Assembly: GCF_001686925.1 (NCBI RefSeq)
Contig: NZ_LVEN01000013.1
Coordinates: 124,001 to 188,000, forward strand
DNA from: Flavobacterium piscis
GTDB lineage: Bacteria; Bacteroidota; Bacteroidia; Flavobacteriales; Flavobacteriaceae
Length of the DNA: 64,000 nt
Reading direction: 5' to 3'
Shown piece after piece: positions 35,318 through 43,513 of this stretch. Below the pieces are notes generated by a model that saw nothing but the letters and a program-made list of their open reading frames with translations, did not search any database and had not been told where the DNA came from. The translations under genes were made by a program, and so were the position numbers. Each line of letters opens with the position of its first letter. Position 1 is the stretch's first letter.

Positions 35318-35941
35318 TTATCTTTTCGAAATTTCGTCTCTAATTTTTGCTGCCTTTTCATAATCTTCCTGAGAAACCGCCTGATCTAAAAGTTCATTTA
35401 GTTCCTGCAAACTATGTTTTGCGTAAACATCTCCGGATTGATTACTTTCTTCTTCATGACCAAAAGTTTCCGGATTAGAAAGCACATCATCAATTTCCTG
35501 AGAACCCTGATCAGTTTCTGCAGTATTTGATTTTAAATAGATACCAGCCTTGTCTAAGATGTTTTTATAAGTAAAAATCGGAGCATTGAAACGCAAGGCC
35601 AATGCAATTGCATCAGAAGTTCTGGCGTCGATAATTTCTTCGATTTTATCTCTTTCGCAAATTAAACTCGAGTAAAAAACGCCATCGACAAGTTTATGAA
35701 TAATGACTTGTTTTACTACAATATCAAACCTTTCGGCAAAGTTTTTGAATAAATCGTGTGTTAACGGACGAGGAGGTTTTATTTCTTTTTCTAAGGCAAT
35801 AGCAATCGATTGGGCTTCGAAAGCACCAATAACTATTGGTAATTTTCGTTCGCCATCAACTTCGTTCAAAATTAAGGCATAAGCGCCATTTTGAGTTTGG
35901 CTGTATGAAATTCCTTTTATAGATAATTTTACTAGACTCAT
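35318..35941 (-). CDS. Bifunctional nuclease-like protein (DUF151) with UVR motif
   Basis: A 207-residue cytoplasmic protein. Residues about 5-135 form the bifunctional nuclease (BFN/DUF151) domain, with LPIVIGAFEAQSIAIALE, RPLTHDLF and DARTSDAIALALRFNAPIF. The C-terminal 30 residues (LQELNELLDQAVSQEDYEKAAKIRDEI) match the UvrB/UvrC (UVR) motif for protein contact. An acidic, flexible linker joins them. Some BFN proteins cut DNA and RNA, but activity in this lineage is unproven. The BFN-UVR fusion is usual in Bacteroidota. Confidence 0.9.
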   Translation of the reverse strand: MSLVKLSIKGISYSQTQNGAYALILNEVDGERKLPIVIGAFEAQSIAIALEKEIKPPRPLTHDLFKNFAERFDIVVKQVIIHKLVDGVFYSSLICERDKIEEIIDARTSDAIALALRFNAPIFTYKNILDKAGIYLKSNTAETDQGSQEIDDVLSNPETFGHEEESNQSGDVYAKHSLQELNELLDQAVSQEDYEKAAKIRDEISKR

Positions 35942-36033
35942 ATATATGGGTAAAAAAGGGCAATTATTGCCTCATTTTAAGACTTTTTTTGATTGAAAAA
36001 TAAAGGTGCAATTTTAATCAAAAAATATGGAAC

Positions 36034-36083
36034 AAAAAAGCCACCTAAAACAAAGATACGATTATCTTGTTTTTAGGCAGCTA
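36034..36083 (-). terminator. Long terminator after etfA
   Basis: On the minus strand AGCTGCCTAAAAACAAGATA pairs with TATCTTTGTTTTAGGTGGCT around an ATCG loop, with minor mismatches, and is followed by a T run. It closes the etfB-etfA operon. Confidence 0.8.
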
Positions 36084-36106
36084 TATTTTTATAGAGAATT
36101 TTTAAA

Positions 36107-37075
36107 TTAAGAATGTTGTGCTTTAAAAGCTTTTAATTTCTCAATTAATTCAGGAACAATTGTAAATGCATCTCCAACTATACCATAATCTGCCACTTTA
36201 AAGAAAGGAGCTTCAGGATCATTATTGATAACCAATTTTACTTTTGATGAGTTGATACCCGCAATATGCTGAATAGCACCAGAAATCCCTACTGCAATGT
36301 ATAAGTTGGTTGCAACTGGTTTTCCTGTTTGTCCCACGTGTTCGCCGTGAGGTCTCCATCCTAAATCAGAAACGGGTTTAGAACATGCAGTTGCAGCACC
36401 TAAAACAGCGGCTAAATCTTCGATTAATCCCCAGTTTTCTGGACCTTTTAATCCACGTCCGCCAGAAACTACGATATCAGCATCAGCAATAGATACTTTT
36501 CCGCTTACTTTCTCTACAGATTCTACTTTTACTCCAAAGTCATTATCACCAATTGATGGATTAAAATCTTCTTCGGTTGCGGATCCTGCACTTTCGAAAA
36601 TTCCGTAAGAGTTTTTAGCAAGGCCAAGAACTTTTACATCGGTATTGATTTCTGTAATATTGAAAGCTTTGTTTGAGAAAGCATTTCTTTTTACCTGAAA
36701 AGGAGAAGTACTAACCGGTAATCCAACAACATTTGATGCGAAACCGGCATTTAAAGCCACGGCAACTAATGATGAAAGGTAAATACTGTCTGTAGTCGAA
36801 GAAAGTAAAACTACTTTTGTGCCTTCTTTTTCAGCAGCTTGCTTGATAACATCGGCGTAAGCCTTAGCTGTAAAACCTGCTAATTTATCGTTGGTAACTT
36901 TTAGTACTTTATCAACTCCGTATTTAGCCAATTCGCTAACGTCACTGGTGTTTACAGTTAAAGCTGTAACAGTTGTTCCAAGTGATTCTGCTACTTTTTT
37001 AGCGTAAGAAGCTAATTCAAAAGCAACTTTTTTAAATTTTCCTTCTGCAGATTCTGCATATATTAATATTGACAT
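36107..37075 (-). CDS. etfA: Electron transfer flavoprotein subunit alpha
   Basis: EtfA with EtfB forms an FAD-containing heterodimer that carries electrons from acyl-CoA dehydrogenases to the quinone pool. The 322-residue product has an N-terminal alpha/beta domain and the FAD-binding C-terminal domain: VVSGGRGLKGPENWGLIEDLAAVLGAATACSKPVSDLGW (about 200-238), GQTGKPVATNLYIAVGISGAIQHIAGI (about 250-276) and KLVINNDPEAPFFKVADYGIVGDAF. It is 74 bases after etfB on the same strand. Confidence 0.97.
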   Translation of the reverse strand: MSILIYAESAEGKFKKVAFELASYAKKVAESLGTTVTALTVNTSDVSELAKYGVDKVLKVTNDKLAGFTAKAYADVIKQAAEKEGTKVVLLSSTTDSIYLSSLVAVALNAGFASNVVGLPVSTSPFQVKRNAFSNKAFNITEINTDVKVLGLAKNSYGIFESAGSATEEDFNPSIGDNDFGVKVESVEKVSGKVSIADADIVVSGGRGLKGPENWGLIEDLAAVLGAATACSKPVSDLGWRPHGEHVGQTGKPVATNLYIAVGISGAIQHIAGINSSKVKLVINNDPEAPFFKVADYGIVGDAFTIVPELIEKLKAFKAQHS

Positions 37076-37149
37076 AATTTTTTTGTTTAAAAGTTTAAAG
37101 TTTCAGGTTTCAAGTTGCTAAACTGAAAACTGCGACTGAAAACTGATTA

Positions 37150-37896
37150 CTAGATTACTTTCGCTTCGTTGTGTAATAAATTGATTAACTCATCTAAATT
37201 GTCTGCAGGAATTAATTTTACTGCTGATTTTGGAGCTGGTTTTTCAAATTTTACCGCTTTTGTATTTACAGGAGCATCAACCGGCTCAAGAATAGTCAGA
37301 GCTTTTGTTCTTGCAGTCATGATTCCTCTCATGTTTGGTATGCGAAGATCTTTTTCTTCAACAAGACCTTTTTGACCACCAATTATTAAAGGTAAAGAAG
37401 TGCTTACTGTTTCTTTTCCTCCATCGATTTCACGAACTGCTTTTACGTTGTTCCCATCAACAGTAATAGCTGTACAAGAGTTTAAAAAGTTAGAACCTAA
37501 AATTCCTGCAATCATTCCAGGAACCATTCCACCATTATAATCAAGAGATTCTTTTCCTGCAATTACAAGATCATAACCTCCGTTTTTAATTACTTCAGCC
37601 AATTGTTTTGCAACAAAAAAACCATCAGTTGGGATAGCATTTACACGAATAGCTTCATTTGCACCAATTGCCAAAGCTTTACGTAAAGTAGGCTCAGTAT
37701 CTGGTCCGCCAACATTTACTACGGTTACAGTAGCGCCTTGTTGCTCCTGAAACCAAATGGCACGTGTCAAACCAAACTCGTCATTAGGATTAATTACATA
37801 TTGAACACCGTTGGTATCGAATTCTGAGTCACCATTGGAGAAGTTGATTTTTGAAGTAGTATCAGGCACGTGGCTGATGCAAACTAATATTTTCAT
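37150..37896 (-). CDS. etfB: Electron transfer flavoprotein subunit beta
   Basis: The 248-residue beta subunit of ETF, which binds AMP structurally and completes the EtfAB electron carrier. Signatures include MKILVCISHVPDTTSKI at the start, YVINPNDEFGLTRAIWFQEQ (about 33-52), DLVIAGKESLDYNGGMVPGMIAGILG (about 109-134) and the C-terminal KEKDLRIPNMRGIMTARTK-like recognition loop (VEEKDLRIPNMRGIMTAR). It is the first gene of the etfBA operon, with an exact -7 element (TAAATTTG on the minus strand, 37930-37937) 34 bases upstream. Confidence 0.97.
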   Translation of the reverse strand: MKILVCISHVPDTTSKINFSNGDSEFDTNGVQYVINPNDEFGLTRAIWFQEQQGATVTVVNVGGPDTEPTLRKALAIGANEAIRVNAIPTDGFFVAKQLAEVIKNGGYDLVIAGKESLDYNGGMVPGMIAGILGSNFLNSCTAITVDGNNVKAVREIDGGKETVSTSLPLIIGGQKGLVEEKDLRIPNMRGIMTARTKALTILEPVDAPVNTKAVKFEKPAPKSAVKLIPADNLDELINLLHNEAKVI

Positions 37897-38387
37897 AAGT
37901 ATATATTTTATATTTATAATATGCTTTTACAAATTTAGAAATTAAAATCGGAATAAAATACTATGCATGCATAATGTTTTTTAAAAACTATTACGATTTC
38001 GCAGATTCTGAAATTTAGAGACCGTTTTCTTAGGTCGAAAAAGAAATAATGCATTCATTTCTTCTGATTCTTAGGAATTTTGTAAATCAGGCAATCGGGA
38101 CAAGTGTTAAAAATTACACTAAAAATACTGTTTTTTTTGCTTCTTTACGTTTTAGTAGGAGTATTTTAGAAAATAAAAATTAACAAAAAGACCAGAGTTT
38201 GTAAGATAACCAATTTATGAGGCAAATAATCGCAATTACATCGATTTCGTAAATGTCACAATAATTTTTAAAAAGTTAAAAGGAGAAGGCAGAATGAAGT
38301 TCATGTGATTTTAAACTTAATTTATGCTTTTAAGTTATTTAAAATAATTATTTTTGCTCTTCAGAAAATTCAACATACAATATAAAT
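37897..38387. promoter_or_regulatory. Divergent promoter region of etfBA and pdhB
   Basis: This 490-base gap has no gene that I can support. The minus strand carries TAAATTTG at 37930-37937 for etfBA. The plus strand carries TATTTTTG at 38349-38356, 32 bases before the pdhB start. Clear TTTG boxes at -33 are not obvious for either. Confidence 0.5.
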
Positions 38388-39368
38388 ATGAGAACAATAC
38401 AATTTAGAGAGGCCATTTGCGAAGCGATGAGCGAAGAAATGCGTCACGATGAATCCATATATTTAATGGGCGAAGAAGTTGCAGAATACAACGGGGCATA
38501 CAAAGCTTCAAAAGGAATGCTTGCTGAGTTTGGCGAAAAAAGAGTAATCGATACTCCAATTGCTGAGCTTGGTTTTACAGGAATTGCAGTAGGATCAGCT
38601 ATGAACGGTTGTCGTCCTATTGTGGAGTACATGACTTTCAACTTCTGTTTAGTAGGTATTGATCAAATTATAAATAACGCTGCTAAAATGCGTCAAATGA
38701 CTGGTGGACAATTTAATGTGCCTATCGTTTTTCGTGGACCAACTGCTTCTGCAGGTCAATTAGGAGCTACTCACTCACAAGCTTTAGAAAACTGGTTTGC
38801 AAATACTCCGGGTCTTAAAGTTGTTGTGCCTTCAACTCCTTACGATGCAAAAGGACTTTTAAAATCTGCAATTCGCGATAACGATCCTGTAATTTTTATG
38901 GAATCTGAGCAAATGTATGGTGATAAAGGTGAAGTGCCGGACGGAGAATACACAATTCCATTAGGAGTTGCTGATATCAAACGTGAAGGAACTGATGTTA
39001 CTATCGTTTCTTTTGGTAAAATCATCAAAGAAGCTTTTATTGCTGCTGATGAATTAGCTAAAGAAGGAATTTCTTGCGAAATTATCGATTTAAGAACAGT
39101 GCGTCCTATGGATAATGAAGCGATCTTAAAATCAGTTAAAAAAACTAACCGTTTAGTAATTTTAGAAGAAGCGTGGCCATTTGCAAGTATTTCATCTGAA
39201 ATCACTTATATCGTTCAGGAACAAGCTTTCGATTTTCTTGATGCGCCAATTCAACGTATTACAACAGCGGATACACCTGCGCCTTACTCTCCTGTTTTAC
39301 TAAAAGACTGGTTGCCAAATGCAGCAGATGTAGTAAAAGCAGTTAAAAAAGTATTGTACAAAAAATAA
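38388..39368 (+). CDS. pdhB: Pyruvate dehydrogenase E1 component, beta subunit
   Basis: The E1 beta subunit joins the alpha subunit to decarboxylate pyruvate (or another 2-oxo acid) with thiamine diphosphate and acylate lipoyl E2. The 326-residue product shows MRTIQFREAICEAMSEEMRHD, LMGEEVAEYNGAYKASKGML (about 25-44), RVIDTPIAELGFTGIAVGSAM (about 51-71) and the C-terminal LLKDWLPNAADVVKAVKKVL. The pyruvate assignment is the most likely because of the close match to flavobacterial PdhB; branched-chain E1 beta is the alternative. The alpha subunit is not adjacent. Confidence 0.92.
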   Translation: MRTIQFREAICEAMSEEMRHDESIYLMGEEVAEYNGAYKASKGMLAEFGEKRVIDTPIAELGFTGIAVGSAMNGCRPIVEYMTFNFCLVGIDQIINNAAKMRQMTGGQFNVPIVFRGPTASAGQLGATHSQALENWFANTPGLKVVVPSTPYDAKGLLKSAIRDNDPVIFMESEQMYGDKGEVPDGEYTIPLGVADIKREGTDVTIVSFGKIIKEAFIAADELAKEGISCEIIDLRTVRPMDNEAILKSVKKTNRLVILEEAWPFASISSEITYIVQEQAFDFLDAPIQRITTADTPAPYSPVLLKDWLPNAADVVKAVKKVLYKK

Positions 39369-39445
39369 TACAAATTTAAAATACTCACAAAACTTCATCA
39401 GTCATATTTAATTGATGAAGTTTTTTTTTGCCACACGCCAAGACG

Positions 39446-41947
39446 ATGAAAAGAATAATTTTACTCAGCCTATTTTTTGTATTTGCATTTGCGAATATTG
39501 GTACAGCACAAACAAAAGTGAGTGGAATTGTTTTGGACAAATCGAATCAGCCTGTTCCCTTTGCCAATGTTGTTTTTAAAGGATCAAATACAGGAATAGT
39601 ATCCAATGAAGATGGACGTTTTTATCTGGAATCTCCAACTACTTATACTGCTTTATTGGTAAGTTCAGCAGGATTTTCAGATCGCGAAGTTCCATTAGAG
39701 AAAGCAGTAAACTATGATTTTAAAATAGTTTTAAGCGAAGCTGAGGCACTTAATGAAGTGGTGATTTTTACCGGAAAAACATCTAAAAAAAATAATCCTG
39801 CATTGGATATATTGAGGAAAATCTGGGAACGCAAACGTAAAAACGGTTTGTACCAATTCAATCAATATCAAATGCAAAAGTACGAGAAAGTTGAGTTTGA
39901 TATGAACACAATCGACAGTGCTTTTATGAAAAACAAACTCTTCAAAGGAATGGAGTTTGTTTTTAAACATGTTGATACGTCTGATGTTACGGGTAAAACG
40001 TATCTGCCAATTTTTATCAACGAATCTGTTTATGATGTTTACGGTGATAATAAATTAAAGAAAGTAAAAGAGAACATTACCGGAAATAAAATGTCAGGTT
40101 TCAACGGAAATCAGCAGATTCTTTCCTTTGTAAAAGATCTTTATTCAGATTATAATATTTACGATAATCACCTTAAGTTTTTCGATAAAAGTTTTACAAG
40201 TCCGCTTTCAAGAACCGGAATTGACGTTTACAATTATGTCTTAAAAGACAGTGCTTTTATTGATAAAAAATGGTGTTATAATATTGTTTTTTATCCAAGA
40301 CGTAAAAACGAATTAACCTTCAAAGGAGACTTTTGGGTAAACGATACTACTTTTGCAATCAAGAAAATTAATATGGGCGTTACTAAAAGTGCCAATATTA
40401 ACTGGGTAAAAGATATTTATATCGAACAGGAATTCGAGGTAGAAAATGATTCAACTTTTTTGTTGACCAGGGATTATATGATGTCGGATTTTGCTTTAAA
40501 TAAAAAAGAAAAATCAAAAGGAGTCTACGGAAAACGAACGACTCTTTATCGCAATCATAAATTTAATATTCCAAAACCGGAAAAGTTCTATAAAGAAGAA
40601 GTCAATTTTATTGATAACGCTGTTTATGACCGACCGCCTGAATTCTGGGAGGAAAATCGTTTTGAGAAATTAAATAAAGATGAAGCCGGTATTTACAAAA
40701 TGCTGGATACACTGCAAACCGTCAAGCGATTTAAACAATTATATAGCCTTGTCTCGATTTTAGGAAGCGGCTACGTCGAATTTAAAAACTTTGATTTCGG
40801 GCCAATATTCTCGACATTTGGTTATAACGAGGTCGAAGGCCTAAGGGTTAGAGCAGGAGGAAGAACTTATTTTGGACCAAATGACCCTTGGCGTATACAA
40901 GCGTATACAGCATACGGGTTTGATGATAATAAATTCAAGTACGGAGTTTCAGGAAAATGGATGGTCGACAAGAAAAAACGAGTTATTATCTCCGGAGGAA
41001 ACAGGCGAGACATCGAACAAATTGGTGCCAGCTTAACCACAACAAATGATATTTTAGGTCGAAGTTTTGCTTCCTCAGCCTTATTTACAACAGGAAGTAA
41101 CGGAAAATTAACCAATATTAATCTAAGCAATATTTCGGTTGAAATGGAGCCCTTAAAAAACTTTGTTGTCCAGGCAGGGGTTTCATACAGGACATTAGAA
41201 TCTGCTTCACCAACGTTTAGTCTGGATTATTACACAACGCTGCCAACGGCTGCAAATCCTGCAGGAGTCATACAAAGTGCAGTAAAACAGTTTGAAGCCA
41301 ATGTTCAGTTTGAATTTATGCCCAATCGTAAAACTATTGGTTTTGGTGTAGAGCGTAGCATTGTAGACAGCCCGTTTAGTCATTTCTTTGTTAACTTTAG
41401 TTATGGACTAAAAGGAGTTATGCAAAGTGATTTTGCTTACGAAAAAATACAATTATTTTACAAACAGCCTATTATAATTGGACCATTAGGAAGATCAAAT
41501 ATTATCCTTGAAACCGGAAAAACCTTTGGTACAATCCCGTTAGGATTAATGAGCGTAATTCCTGGTAACCAGACTTACTTTACCATCGAAAACACGTTTA
41601 GTAACTTAAATTTCTACGAATTTATTACTGATCAATATACTACTCTGCAATGGAATCATGATTTTGGAGGAAGATTATTCGCCAGAATTCCATTTATGAG
41701 AAAGTTAAACTGGAGAGAATTTGTTGGAGTAAAAGGAGTTTACGGAACCATCTCAGATGCTAACAGAGCAATCAATGCATCGGCGCAACCCTACAATGCC
41801 CCAGAAAACGTATATTGGGAATACAACGCCGGAATCGGGAATATCTTCAAAGTATTCCGTATCGATTTCTCCTGGAGAGGAAGTTATTTAAATACTCCGG
41901 ATGCCAATAAATTTGCAGTAAAAGGATCGTTCGGATTCTATTTTTAA
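39446..41947 (+). CDS. DUF5686 outer-membrane protein with carboxypeptidase-like domain
   Basis: An 833-residue exported protein. A signal peptide (about 1-22, SLFFVFAFANIGTAQ) is followed by a carboxypeptidase-D-like regulatory beta-sandwich (about 24-108, VSGIVLDKSNQPVPFANVVFKGSNTG, typical of receptor N-terminal extensions), then the DUF5686 region and a predicted beta barrel ending in FAVKGSFGFYF. This family is widespread in Bacteroidota outer membranes; its role is not known. The open frame begins at a TTG at 39428, but the ATG at 39446 gives a normal signal peptide. It follows pdhB by 77 bases. Confidence 0.85.
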   Translation: MKRIILLSLFFVFAFANIGTAQTKVSGIVLDKSNQPVPFANVVFKGSNTGIVSNEDGRFYLESPTTYTALLVSSAGFSDREVPLEKAVNYDFKIVLSEAEALNEVVIFTGKTSKKNNPALDILRKIWERKRKNGLYQFNQYQMQKYEKVEFDMNTIDSAFMKNKLFKGMEFVFKHVDTSDVTGKTYLPIFINESVYDVYGDNKLKKVKENITGNKMSGFNGNQQILSFVKDLYSDYNIYDNHLKFFDKSFTSPLSRTGIDVYNYVLKDSAFIDKKWCYNIVFYPRRKNELTFKGDFWVNDTTFAIKKINMGVTKSANINWVKDIYIEQEFEVENDSTFLLTRDYMMSDFALNKKEKSKGVYGKRTTLYRNHKFNIPKPEKFYKEEVNFIDNAVYDRPPEFWEENRFEKLNKDEAGIYKMLDTLQTVKRFKQLYSLVSILGSGYVEFKNFDFGPIFSTFGYNEVEGLRVRAGGRTYFGPNDPWRIQAYTAYGFDDNKFKYGVSGKWMVDKKKRVIISGGNRRDIEQIGASLTTTNDILGRSFASSALFTTGSNGKLTNINLSNISVEMEPLKNFVVQAGVSYRTLESASPTFSLDYYTTLPTAANPAGVIQSAVKQFEANVQFEFMPNRKTIGFGVERSIVDSPFSHFFVNFSYGLKGVMQSDFAYEKIQLFYKQPIIIGPLGRSNIILETGKTFGTIPLGLMSVIPGNQTYFTIENTFSNLNFYEFITDQYTTLQWNHDFGGRLFARIPFMRKLNWREFVGVKGVYGTISDANRAINASAQPYNAPENVYWEYNAGIGNIFKVFRIDFSWRGSYLNTPDANKFAVKGSFGFYF

Positions 41948-41957
41948 GATAAAATAA

Positions 41958-42120
41958 ATTGCCACAAAGACGCCAAGTCGCTAAGTTTAATTTCTAGCAA
42001 CTTGGCGTTTTTTATTGATTAAAATTATTTCACGCAGATTTAGGCAGATCAATAAAATAGATTGAAAAATAAATCTGCTCTATCTGCAAAATCTGCGTAA
42101 AAAAAATTTTGCGACTTTGT
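41958..42120. repeat. Nested imperfect palindrome between DUF5686 and glycosylase genes
   Basis: The outer arms GCCAAGTCGC and the later GCGACTTTG / CTTGGCG copies face inward. The inner arms ACGCAGATTTAGGCAGAT and ATCTGCAAAATCTGCGT are near complements. Elements built from CGCAGATT... and GCCAAGTCGCTAAG units recur between genes in this genus. Function unknown. Confidence 0.6.
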
Positions 42121-42137
42121 GAGATTCTTTTTTAATT

Positions 42138-42758
42138 TTGAAAGACTTAAATCAAGCCATGCAAGAAGCCATCGATTTTCTATCAGCCAAAAATCCAATT
42201 TTTCTTGAAATCATAGAAAAATATGGATTACCTCAAATACCAAAACGCCCGCAAGGTTTTGAAACTTTGGTATTATTGATCCTCGAGCAACAAGTCTCTA
42301 TAGATTCGGCGAAAGCCACCTTCTTAAAAATAAAAGGCTACACAATGTGCAATCCGGAAACAATGTCTGTTTTATCTGATGAAGAATTTCGCGCTTTAGG
42401 TGTAAGCCGTCAAAAAACAAAATACATTAAGATATTAGCGAATGCCGTTTTAAATAAAGAATTAGATATCGAAAGTTTAACAGCAAAAACCGCAACACAA
42501 GTTCGGGAAGAGCTCATTAAATTAAAAGGAATAGGAAACTGGACTATCGATATTTACTTAATGTTTTGTCTTCAGGAGCCTGATTTAATTCCGTTAGGTG
42601 ATATTGCAGTTGTTAATACAATCAAAGAATTACTTGATATTCATGACAAAAACGAAATGGAAATCCATGCCCAACAATGGAGTCCGTATCGATCTTATGC
42701 AACATATTTGCTGTGGCATTATTACTTAAACAAGAGAAACAGGAAAATTACATATTAA
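42138..42758 (+). CDS. DNA-3-methyladenine glycosylase, HhH-GPD family
   Basis: A 206-residue AlkA-like base-excision enzyme that removes alkylated purines from DNA. The helix-hairpin-helix is LIKLKGIGNWTIDIYLMF (about 131-148), and the catalytic Asp is in PLGDIAVVN (about 157-165, following LIPL). The N-terminal LVLLILEQQVSIDSAKATF segment matches the family. Translation may start at the TTG at 42138, reported here, or at the ATG at 42159; neither has a clear ribosome site. It stands alone after the palindrome region. Confidence 0.88.
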   Translation: MKDLNQAMQEAIDFLSAKNPIFLEIIEKYGLPQIPKRPQGFETLVLLILEQQVSIDSAKATFLKIKGYTMCNPETMSVLSDEEFRALGVSRQKTKYIKILANAVLNKELDIESLTAKTATQVREELIKLKGIGNWTIDIYLMFCLQEPDLIPLGDIAVVNTIKELLDIHDKNEMEIHAQQWSPYRSYATYLLWHYYLNKRNRKITY

Positions 42759-42827
42759 CTGTCTGTTATTTAAAAGAAAAGTAGGTATATAAATGAAGTT
42801 TTTTATTGTAAAAAAGGATTGTTTAGT

Positions 42828-42835
42828 TACTTTTG
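42828..42835 (+). promoter_or_regulatory. ppa promoter, -7 element
   Basis: TACTTTTG is an exact TAnnTTTG match, 33 bases before the ppa start. About 20 bases upstream lies ATTG, a weak version of the -33 TTTG. Confidence 0.6.
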
Positions 42836-42868
42836 CAATCGAAATTATAGAAATAATAAAAAACGAAA

Positions 42869-43399
42869 ATGACCGCAGACAAATTAACGACTTTCGATGT
42901 ATTAATCGAAATACCACGTGGAAGTAGAAATAAATACGAGTACGATTTTGAAATCAAAAGAATGCGTTTCGACAGAATGTTATTCTCTTCGATGATGTAC
43001 CCGGCTGATTACGGATTTATTCCTGAAACATTAGCACTTGACGGAGATCCTCTTGATGTATTAGTTTTAATAAACGAGCCAACTTTTCCTGGTTGTGTTA
43101 TAGAAGTAAAACCAATTGGGGTTTTCCATATGGCAGATGATAAAGGACCAGACGAAAAAATCATTTGTGTACCGGTTTCAGATCCAATCTGGAATTCACT
43201 AAATGACCTTTCAGATATTAATGGTCACTTATTGAAAGAAATAGAGCACTTCTTCCAAGTATACAAAGACCTTGAAAACAAACAAGTAGATGTTGAAGGT
43301 TGGGGAGATGTAAACGAAGCATTTGCAATTATTGCTGAGTGTACAAAGCGTTTTGATGATATTGAAAATAAACCAGAGGGATTATTTAGTATTAAATAA
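42869..43399 (+). CDS. ppa: Inorganic pyrophosphatase (soluble, family I)
   Basis: The 176-residue cytoplasmic enzyme hydrolyses pyrophosphate to phosphate, pulling biosynthetic reactions forward. Family I signatures are present: IEIPRGSRNKYEYD (about 13-26), the metal-binding DGDPLDVLVL (about 64-73, three Asp), and KGPDEKIICVPV (about 93-104) with the later KHFF-like EIEHFFQVYKDLE. The membrane pyrophosphatase gene lies 114 bases downstream with a terminator in between. Confidence 0.97.
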   Translation: MTADKLTTFDVLIEIPRGSRNKYEYDFEIKRMRFDRMLFSSMMYPADYGFIPETLALDGDPLDVLVLINEPTFPGCVIEVKPIGVFHMADDKGPDEKIICVPVSDPIWNSLNDLSDINGHLLKEIEHFFQVYKDLENKQVDVEGWGDVNEAFAIIAECTKRFDDIENKPEGLFSIK

Positions 43400-43421
43400 T
43401 TTTTACCCTATTCTATTATAA

Positions 43422-43457
43422 AAAAAGCAATACTGCCGTCAGGAGTATTGCTTTTTT
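43422..43457 (+). terminator. Terminator between ppa and hppA
   Basis: AAAAGCAATACT pairs with AGTATTGCTTTT around a 9-base loop (GCCGTCAGG), with a T run after. It suggests that ppa and hppA are separate transcripts. Confidence 0.8.
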
Positions 43458-43513
43458 GTTTAAATTCGTTTTACATAGTTTATTGAATATTAACCAATAA
43501 CCATTATAATATT

